DNA of 6,237 bases from JABCPE02 sp963517805 (GTDB taxonomy: Bacteria > Bacteroidota > Bacteroidia > Flavobacteriales > Weeksellaceae): assembly GCA_963517805.1 (NCBI GenBank), contig CAUQHD010000093.1, positions 1-6,237 of the forward strand, in the 5' to 3' direction. The notes below the pieces were generated by a model. It ran no database searches. It was not told where the DNA came from and worked only from the letters and a program-made list of their open reading frames with translations. The translations under genes and the position numbers were made by a program. Of the stretch, positions 1 to 4,694 are shown piece after piece; position 1 is the first letter of the stretch, and each line of letters begins with the position of its first letter.

Positions 1-2
1 GG

Positions 3-1151
3 GGAGGAGGCGGATTGCGTGTGCTGAATGTATATGATGAGCACAAACGGCCTATTGATGTTGAACAATTAAAAATAAAGCTTTTAAGACTGGACAGTAT
101 GATGAATATCATTGATGAGCGTGATATATCCTCTGAGCGTAATTTTTATGTAGGAAGCGATGGAAAAAAAATGATAAAATTACCTGCTTCCAATCATTTA
201 TCAAATACTAAAGGACTTGTTATTACCTATAAGAATAAAACATATCGCTTTGATTTTAAGTATATTATATGGCCAAATGGCGCTGGTCATGTAGAAGAAA
301 TAGATTCTTTGGTACTGTTCAAACCTTATATACTGAGGAAACGCACTTATGGCGACATAAGCATCAACAGAAAAGAGTATTATAAATTCTACTTATTACA
401 CGAAATAGCTTATAAGTGTCTGTCTTGGGGAGTTACACCTGAAACCTATAAACGGCTCTCGGCTATCGACCTAATGTTCGATGCACCTGAATATGCTTAT
501 AATTATAAACCTAAACCTTGGATGGAGAGTTTCAAGCAACTTTATGCTGATTACTCAGAGAGAAGCGAACACAGCAAAGAAGAATACGCTGATTATCTGA
601 AAAGAATAGATGAAATGATATCCAAATATGGGGAATTAGAACCTTTTGCGATACTCAAAATGCGCTTTTTGTACGAAGGAGCTTATTATAAAGAGTTTAT
701 ATCCTACTATGAAAAGAAACCTGCTGGATATAGGGGGTTTTTTAAAGAAGCCAAACAAATCTATCATGACCTAAAAGAATATGATAAAGGCATTGTTTTG
801 GCTAAGGAGAGGGCGTCAGTGGAAAAAGGAAAATCCGAAAGATATTTCCGGAAGTTTGACTATATATCGTATAATTTTGATTGGCTTTTTATAAAATCAT
901 ACTATAAAAATAAATCTGTAAAAAACGAGTTAGAATCCTTTGTCAGCAAAATTGATTTGGATAAAGATGACAGATTCTATTCAGGGATTTTTAAAAGATT
1001 TGAAGAACTGAAACGCTACGACAGCTATAGAGGAAAGAAGCTCACTGGCAAAGAGAAAAAACAGAAAAAATGCATGGAAGCCAATCTGCTGGAGGTATTT
1101 AAAGAAGGTTGCATTTGGTGTAATGATTTTGAGGATTGTCTTAAGGATTAA
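3..1151 (+). CDS. Unknown protein with beta-rich N-terminus, helical TPR-like middle and C-terminal Cys cluster; probably 5'-partial
   Basis: I do not recognise this family. The frame is open to the left edge and reads four glycines (codons from 3 to 14) before a TTG at 15, so the gene probably starts outside the window. The purine-rich GGAGGAGG at 3-10 could be read as a Shine-Dalgarno sequence for TTG-15, but no other gene here has one, so a Gly linker inside a longer protein is more likely. The first in-frame ATG is at 99. Numbering from TTG-15, residues 1-100 look beta-rich (LRVLNVYDE, GLVITYKNKTYRF). Residues 200-275 are amphipathic and helical, rich in Tyr/Lys/Glu, and resemble TPR-like solenoid repeats by eye. 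The end carries C353, C366, C369 and C375 (C-x12-C-x2-C-x5-C), a possible metal site. There is no signal peptide in the visible part. Coding is confident and function is unknown. Confidence 0.75.
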   Translation, partial: GGGGLRVLNVYDEHKRPIDVEQLKIKLLRLDSMMNIIDERDISSERNFYVGSDGKKMIKLPASNHLSNTKGLVITYKNKTYRFDFKYIIWPNGAGHVEEIDSLVLFKPYILRKRTYGDISINRKEYYKFYLLHEIAYKCLSWGVTPETYKRLSAIDLMFDAPEYAYNYKPKPWMESFKQLYADYSERSEHSKEEYADYLKRIDEMISKYGELEPFAILKMRFLYEGAYYKEFISYYEKKPAGYRGFFKEAKQIYHDLKEYDKGIVLAKERASVEKGKSERYFRKFDYISYNFDWLFIKSYYKNKSVKNELESFVSKIDLDKDDRFYSGIFKRFEELKRYDSYRGKKLTGKEKKQKKCMEANLLEVFKEGCIWCNDFEDCLKD

Positions 1152-1268
1152 TATAAAAATAAATGTTGTTGAATGTTGCATTATCATAAAAGCCTTTAGA
1201 AATATGATTATCAATGAGTATCTCTGCAAAGTGGAAAAGAAAGAAATGAGCCACCTATAATCTTTAGT

Positions 1269-1290
1269 AAAAAAACACCAGACCCCGGTG
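1269..1290 (-). terminator. Probable intrinsic terminator of the flippase operon
   Basis: Read on the minus strand, CACC pairs with GGTG (1287-1290 with 1276-1279 in plus coordinates). A G-T wobble can extend the stem to 5 bp around a loop of about 5 nt. Seven T residues follow directly (1275-1269), and an AAAATCC stretch precedes the stem. It lies about 110 nt past the flippase stop codon. The stem is short for a terminator, so the T-run and position carry most of the weight. Confidence 0.4.
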
Positions 1291-1295
1291 GGATT

Positions 1296-1324
1296 TTGCA
1301 CTTCCTGACACTCTGAAAGTGCAA
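1296..1324. repeat. 8-bp perfect inverted repeat, TTGCACTT / AAGTGCAA
   Basis: TTGCACTT (1296-1303) and AAGTGCAA (1317-1324) are exact reverse complements around a 13-nt spacer. No T-run follows on either side, so it is not a standard intrinsic terminator by itself. It could extend the transcript-end structure of the minus-strand operon, which would pass through it just before the T-run, or it could be a protein-binding site. The function is not determined. Confidence 0.5.
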
Positions 1325-1357
1325 TTCTGAAAAATTCCGGCTGTTACTTTCGCATTG

Positions 1358-1382
1358 GAAAGGCTGGAATGAGAAAGGCTGG
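1358..1382. repeat. Tandem 10-bp direct repeat, GAAAGGCTGG
   Basis: Two exact copies of GAAAGGCTGG lie at 1358-1367 and 1373-1382, a 15-nt period with the 5-nt spacer AATGA. A near-identical string (GGAAAGGCTG) forms the left arm of the terminator at 4604-4613. These copies lack an adjacent complementary arm, so they may be worn terminator debris or chance. The function is unknown. Confidence 0.4.
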
Positions 1383-1398
1383 TTATTTTACACTCGGT

Positions 1399-2880
1399 TT
1401 AAGGCTTTTTCCAGAGGCTGCTTAGAAATCCTTTGTTCAGGAATTTGTCCAAAGGATAGATTTTCAGGAAATAATTACCACTGAAAACTACCAGCAGCAC
1501 CCAGATGGGTTTATAAATCAGGTTCAGCAGGTTGGTTTTGAATTCTGGCAGTAATACAGCCGAAAATACAGCAAGAAAACAGACCAGCAACGCCGAAAGC
1601 ATCTTGGCAGAGAGCGGAAAAACGCTGAAATGATGATAATTAAAGATAATTTTAATAAGGTTAAAGGTTGTCAAAGACACCGCATAAGAGACCGCAATTC
1701 CCAGAATACCGAAGTCCGTGAATTTCAGGAACAAAGTATTAAGCCCAATGGTAAGACACGCCAGAATAAGCATAAAGAAAGTATTATACCTATACAGGTT
1801 TGACAATGAAATGATGTGGCTGTTAAACCCCGTAGCCAAATCAAAGAGCATCGCAAAACCGATAATCCAAAGAATAAACTGGGATTGTTTCAGCATCCCG
1901 CCATTCTTCATAAAACCAGCAAGGAAAGGAAAACCTACGACAATACAAGAAAACAAAACCAAACCCAGAAAGAAAAGGCTGAGCGAAGTTTTCTTATGAA
2001 AGCTGTCCAGCTCCTCTAAAGTATTATCCGCCAAATGCCGGTTGATAATAGGAGCAGAGATATTGTAAAGCCCCATCTGTGGAACCATTATCAGTGCGGC
2101 TATGGAGTAAATATTACTATACAAGCCGTTCTGCTCAAAGCTGATGTATTCGCCTATCATTACATTGGCGATTTTCAGGGCAAGGAAACTGCCGATATTC
2201 CCCAAGAAACCGAAAAAACTATAGACTAAAAACCTGAGCCATAAATTATCTTTCTTGAAATAATCCAAATTAAAATCAAAACGAAACGGCTCTAATTTAT
2301 TATTATAGAAGAAATAACCCAGCATAGAACCCAAGAAAACACAGAAAAAGAAAACAAAAGCCGTCTCCTCCGAGAAGCCCAAAAAGAAAAACAAACAAAA
2401 CGCGCCTATATTGGCCAATTTTGGAAAAATATTTTCAAAAATATTGGGAATGACTATGCGTTTGTAATTAGAAATGTATTTATTCAGCACCGCCGAAACA
2501 GATAAGACTAAAATCAGCGGAAGAATAAGCTGTTTGGCCTGCCAACTCTCACTGTTTTTCCAATTCGGGAACAGCTGAAATACCGAGAAATAAAGCAGAG
2601 CAAACAGAGTGAAATTCACCAAAACTGCCAGCAGAGACAGGGACAGCATATTCTGGTGCCTCCCATCGCGATGCGCCTGAGTGAAAAACTTTACATTAGA
2701 AAATGAAATCCCGAAAACCACCACCGGCACCAGCATCTCTGCCATCGGAAATACAAATCTGAGTTTCCCATAAAACTCTAATTCATAAGGAAATACAAAG
2801 AATGTAGAAAACGACCCCAGCAAAAAACCAAGATACCCGATGATGGAATATTTAAACCCCTGCCTTGCTATTATACTCAT
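1399..2880 (-). CDS. Polysaccharide/oligosaccharide flippase, Wzx-like (MOP/MATE superfamily)
   Basis: This is a 493-residue polytopic inner-membrane protein, the usual size for lipid-linked oligosaccharide flippases. By known family role these move an undecaprenyl-linked glycan from the cytoplasmic to the periplasmic face. Hydrophobic segments can be seen by eye near residues 12-31, 44-62, 79-104, 117-133, 155-169, 174-192, 215-240, 253-275, 299-323, 334-352, 366-385, 390-413, 424-444 and in the C-terminal 40 residues, giving about 12-14 helices. Family-like signatures include the short cytoplasmic N-terminus with QGFKYSIIGYLG (7-18), the loop with SHIISLSNLYRYN (354-366) and GILGIAVSYAVSLTTFNLIK (391-410). 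The start ATG at 2880 is 2 nt past the stop of the methyltransferase gene, with no Shine-Dalgarno sequence. Its co-transcribed FkbM neighbour supports a surface-glycan role. The exact substrate cannot be told, and I give no wzx symbol because no O-antigen cluster surrounds it. Confidence 0.88.
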   Translation of the reverse strand: MSIIARQGFKYSIIGYLGFLLGSFSTFFVFPYELEFYGKLRFVFPMAEMLVPVVVFGISFSNVKFFTQAHRDGRHQNMLSLSLLAVLVNFTLFALLYFSVFQLFPNWKNSESWQAKQLILPLILVLSVSAVLNKYISNYKRIVIPNIFENIFPKLANIGAFCLFFFLGFSEETAFVFFFCVFLGSMLGYFFYNNKLEPFRFDFNLDYFKKDNLWLRFLVYSFFGFLGNIGSFLALKIANVMIGEYISFEQNGLYSNIYSIAALIMVPQMGLYNISAPIINRHLADNTLEELDSFHKKTSLSLFFLGLVLFSCIVVGFPFLAGFMKNGGMLKQSQFILWIIGFAMLFDLATGFNSHIISLSNLYRYNTFFMLILACLTIGLNTLFLKFTDFGILGIAVSYAVSLTTFNLIKIIFNYHHFSVFPLSAKMLSALLVCFLAVFSAVLLPEFKTNLLNLIYKPIWVLLVVFSGNYFLKIYPLDKFLNKGFLSSLWKKP

Positions 2881-2882
2881 TT

Positions 2883-3674
2883 TTAACGGCTTAAAAAAAT
2901 GATGTTTTTGATATTGTATTTATCATCTTTTGCAAAGATAGCATTTTGTGAATTGATAAACTCTTGCGTAAGGAGTTTCAGCGTGAAGCTATCTCTATCC
3001 AGATAGTGCGGAGCGTAGCCCAGTTCAGCAATTTGGGTAATGATATTCCAAATATTCTCTTCATGAAATTCCTGCTCTATTTTAACCATCAATACCGGCC
3101 TGAATTTTTCTATTAACTTTTCTGCACCTTTTAAAACATCAAGCTCCTGCCCTGTGACATCTATTTTGATAAAATCTAATTTTTCCAGTTCTTTCTTCTC
3201 TGCCCATTCATCAAGAGTTGTGATCTCTGTTTTCTGGGTTTTTACTTTGAGTCCTTCACTTTCAGAGATAGGGCGTAGAGTTCCATTTTCAGGGTGTTCT
3301 TCATTGCCTATCATGGGAATATTGAGCGTTGCCGCCTTGGATTCATCAGCCAAAGCAAAAGGAAGAATATCCGATTTTGGGAAGAGCCTTTTCAGGCGTT
3401 TATAATGCTTTTTATTCGGTTCAAAAGCATGGATATTTTCTGGAAAAAGCAGATAATCCAAAAAGTAAACATAATCTCCAGCCCCAGCTCCTACATCTAT
3501 AAATACTGATTTTTGATTAAGAAATTCCTTTAGCCAAAGAATTTCTGGCTCTACTTCCCGCTCAAAAACATTCTGCCAGCTGAGCCGGATATATTTTTTG
3601 TAAAACCGAGTTTTGTAAATCGTAGGAGAAAGAAATATAAAATTCTGTGCAAGTGCGTAATATGGATTTATCAT
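2883..3674 (-). CDS. FkbM-family SAM-dependent methyltransferase
   Basis: This is a 263-residue class I (Rossmann-fold) methyltransferase. Motif I is VFIDVGAGAGDY (57-68), the acidic ribose-contacting end of strand 2 is AFEP (83-86), and the FkbM hallmarks TTLDEW (152-157) and FIKIDVTGQELDVLKGAEKL (168-187) follow. Many family members read D-V-E-G in that hallmark; here Thr174 replaces the Glu, though Glu177 lies close by. The family O-methylates sugars and other hydroxyls; in bacterial glycan loci it is usually assigned to methylating a sugar of a surface polysaccharide or glycoprotein glycan. There is no signal peptide, so it acts in the cytoplasm. Its ATG (3674-3672) overlaps the TGA of the upstream HExxH gene (3673-3671) in an ATGA junction, indicating translational coupling, and the flippase follows 2 nt downstream. 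The substrate is inferred from context only. Confidence 0.88.
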   Translation of the reverse strand: MINPYYALAQNFIFLSPTIYKTRFYKKYIRLSWQNVFEREVEPEILWLKEFLNQKSVFIDVGAGAGDYVYFLDYLLFPENIHAFEPNKKHYKRLKRLFPKSDILPFALADESKAATLNIPMIGNEEHPENGTLRPISESEGLKVKTQKTEITTLDEWAEKKELEKLDFIKIDVTGQELDVLKGAEKLIEKFRPVLMVKIEQEFHEENIWNIITQIAELGYAPHYLDRDSFTLKLLTQEFINSQNAIFAKDDKYNIKNIIFLSR

Positions 3675-4003
3675 TTGTTAAAATATCTCAAAAAAGACCA
3701 CAATTTTCTGTTTTTTAAATATTCAAGATTGTTTTCTCTATCATAAGCCTCTTTTTCAAAAGAGATTTTCCGATAAGCCGTGTCCCAGTCTTGACAAGAA
3801 ATATACCAGCAAAAAAACTCCAAAACATACCACAAATAAAAAAACACCACCAGAAGTTCTGCCTGCTGCCGGAGATGGATTCTCTCATGATTTATCAATA
3901 TTTTATCATTTTTAAGCCTTTTTTCTCGAATAAAAATAAAAGGATATAAAGTTATTCCTAAAATTTTTGTATTTTTGAAGAGACTTTGGCACACTATTAT
4001 CAT
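3671..4003 (-). CDS. Small HExxH-containing protein, minimal gluzincin-like (M48/M56-type) candidate
   Basis: This is a 110-residue protein of a small type I recall from flavobacterial genomes as a conserved hypothetical. The core is NHERIHLRQQ (38-47), an exact HExxH (His39, Glu40, His43). A hydrophobic stretch of about 20 residues follows (50-69, LLVVFFYLWY onward), then SFEKEAYDRE (81-90). In M48 and M56 peptidases an E-x-E-A-D-like motif after the HExxH helix gives the third zinc ligand, so Glu83 or Glu85 is a candidate here. That is a similarity seen by eye, not a shown homology. The protein is far shorter than true M48 or M56 enzymes, so activity is uncertain. The hydrophobic segment suggests membrane association. 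It is the first gene of the operon with the FkbM enzyme and the flippase. The ATG at 4003 leaves 45 nt to the divergent lipoprotein gene. Confidence 0.75.
   Translation of the reverse strand: MIIVCQSLFKNTKILGITLYPFIFIREKRLKNDKILINHERIHLRQQAELLVVFFYLWYVLEFFCWYISCQDWDTAYRKISFEKEAYDRENNLEYLKNRKLWSFLRYFNK
3970..3977 (+). promoter_or_regulatory. Candidate -7 box for the DUF4136 lipoprotein gene
   Basis: TATTTTTG matches the Bacteroidota TAnnTTTG consensus exactly and lies 71 nt before the ATG at 4049. It sits inside the first codons of the divergent HExxH gene. I see no good -33 TTG at 17-23 nt upstream, so the call is weak. A second near match, TAAATTTT at 4020-4027, is one base off and lies closer to the start. 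Confidence 0.25.
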
Positions 4004-4007
4004 AGAA

Positions 4008-4034
4008 CAAAACTAAGGATAAATTTTTAATCAC
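4008..4034 (-). promoter_or_regulatory. Candidate promoter of the HExxH-FkbM-flippase operon
   Basis: On the minus strand, TAGTTTTG (4015-4008) matches the Bacteroidota -7 consensus TAnnTTTG exactly. About 19 nt upstream is TTTA, one mismatch from the -33 element TTTG. The box ends only 4 nt before the ATG at 4003, so a start about 4-7 nt downstream of it would give a leaderless or nearly leaderless mRNA. Such boxes are common by chance in AT-rich DNA. Confidence 0.35.
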
Positions 4035-4048
4035 TAAAACATAAAATT

Positions 4049-4585
4049 ATGAATAACGCAAAACACTTATCTTGGTTGGCAGGAGTGGCTCTATTTATTA
4101 TGTCCTGCAGTCCTTTCAAAGTAGTTTCAGACTTTGATGAAAGTATTAATTTCTCTCAATACAAAACCTATTCACTACAAACAAACGACCTCAATCTGAA
4201 TGATTTAGACGAAAAGAGAGTTACCAATGAACTGAAAAAACAACTTGCAGCAAAAGGATTAAACCAAGCTGAAACTTCAGATTTGATAATCCGAATAAAA
4301 GCGAGCCATAAAACCATAACCGATAATTACTATACCTCACCGAGCGTATACATCGGCGGCTGGGGCTATTGGGGCATGGGACTGGGGCTAAATAATATTT
4401 ACACCCAGCAGTACCAATACAACCAAGGAAGCCTGACTTTTGACTTTGTAGATGCCAAGACAGGGAAACTCGTATGGCAGGGAAAAGGAAGCGGAATCAA
4501 TGTAGATTCGCCGAAGTCAAAACAAAAGCAAATCCCAGAAATCATTGCTGAAATATTGAAAAATTACCCACCTAAGAAACAATAA
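4049..4585 (+). CDS. DUF4136-domain lipoprotein
   Basis: This 178-residue protein has a lipoprotein signal peptide: a Lys5/His6 n-region, a hydrophobic core (9-18) and a lipobox ending FIMSC with Cys20 as the predicted lipidated residue. The mature part fits DUF4136, a domain common in Bacteroidota and Proteobacteria lipoproteins: VVSDFDESINFSQYKTYSL (25-43), then a helix with KKQLAAKGL (63-71), then SDLIIRIKAS (77-86), GSLTFDFVDAKTGKLVWQGK (127-146) and a C-terminal IIAEILKNYPPK. A Gly/Trp/Tyr-rich loop, YIGGWGYWGMGLG (101-113), interrupts the domain. No acidic run follows Cys20 directly, so I see no surface-export signal like that described in Capnocytophaga; a periplasm-facing outer-membrane anchor is inferred. 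The domain's molecular role is not established. The start has no Shine-Dalgarno sequence. A terminator follows the stop codon, which suggests a single-gene unit. Confidence 0.9.
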   Translation: MNNAKHLSWLAGVALFIMSCSPFKVVSDFDESINFSQYKTYSLQTNDLNLNDLDEKRVTNELKKQLAAKGLNQAETSDLIIRIKASHKTITDNYYTSPSVYIGGWGYWGMGLGLNNIYTQQYQYNQGSLTFDFVDAKTGKLVWQGKGSGINVDSPKSKQKQIPEIIAEILKNYPPKKQ

Positions 4586-4605
4586 CACTCATTTTTTTAA
4601 AACGG

Positions 4606-4634
4606 AAAGGCTGTCCATGAAGGCAGTCTTTTTT
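4606..4634 (+). terminator. Intrinsic terminator after the DUF4136 gene
   Basis: AAAGGCTGTC (4606-4615) pairs with GGCAGTCTTT (4622-4631) to give a 10-bp stem with two G-T wobbles and a 6-nt loop, CATGAA (4616-4621). Six T residues follow at 4629-4634. It lies about 20 nt past the lipoprotein stop codon. The loop contains an ATG (4617-4619) that is in frame with the next gene but is not a credible start. Confidence 0.85.
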
Positions 4635-4652
4635 ATTGATAAAACTCATCTT

Positions 4653-4661
4653 TACTTTTTG
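4653..4661 (+). promoter_or_regulatory. Weak candidate -7 element for the 512-residue secreted protein
   Basis: TACTTTTTG resembles TAnnTTTG with one extra T between the two halves. It lies just past the terminator and about 34 nt before the preferred ATG at 4695. A TTG at 4636-4638 is 14 nt upstream, shorter than the usual spacing. A second near match, TACATTCG at 4674-4681, is one base off. A promoter is expected between the terminator and 4695, but its exact place is uncertain. Confidence 0.2.
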
Positions 4662-4694
4662 GTGGAAATTATGTACATTCGCAAGAAAAAAATT

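Larger units (their letters stand above)
1152..1398. other. Non-coding spacer between convergent genes
   Basis: This is the gap between the stop codons of the left-hand plus-strand gene and the minus-strand flippase. It holds an AT-rich imperfect hairpin (ATCATA at 1183-1188 with TATGAT at 1203-1208), a probable minus-strand terminator (1269-1290), an 8-bp inverted repeat (1296-1324) and a 10-bp direct repeat (1358-1382). A minus-strand reading frame crosses it from 1301 to 981, but it lies largely over the plus-strand gene and looks like a shadow. I see no RNA gene or mobile-element end. Confidence 0.6.

Noticed and set aside
1183..1208. ATCATA/TATGAT hairpin just past the first gene as its terminator
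   Set aside because: The stem is only 6 bp and all A/T except one G-C pair, the loop is 14 nt and no T-run follows.
981..1301. Minus-strand frame of 106 codons overlapping the end of the left-hand gene
   Set aside because: It is rich in Phe/Ile/Leu, as expected from the complement of A-rich coding DNA, and half of it lies over a better-supported gene. No recognisable domain is visible.
1718..2229. Plus-strand frames inside the flippase gene
   Set aside because: They are antisense to a full-length polytopic membrane protein with family features. Their translations show no domain and they overlap one another.
3154..3509. Plus-strand frames inside the FkbM gene
   Set aside because: They are antisense to intact methyltransferase motifs and show no protein features of their own.
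4586..4694. Riboswitch or attenuator upstream of the 512-residue protein
   Set aside because: The only clear structure is the terminator of the preceding gene. No further conserved-looking stems or anti-terminator partner can be seen.
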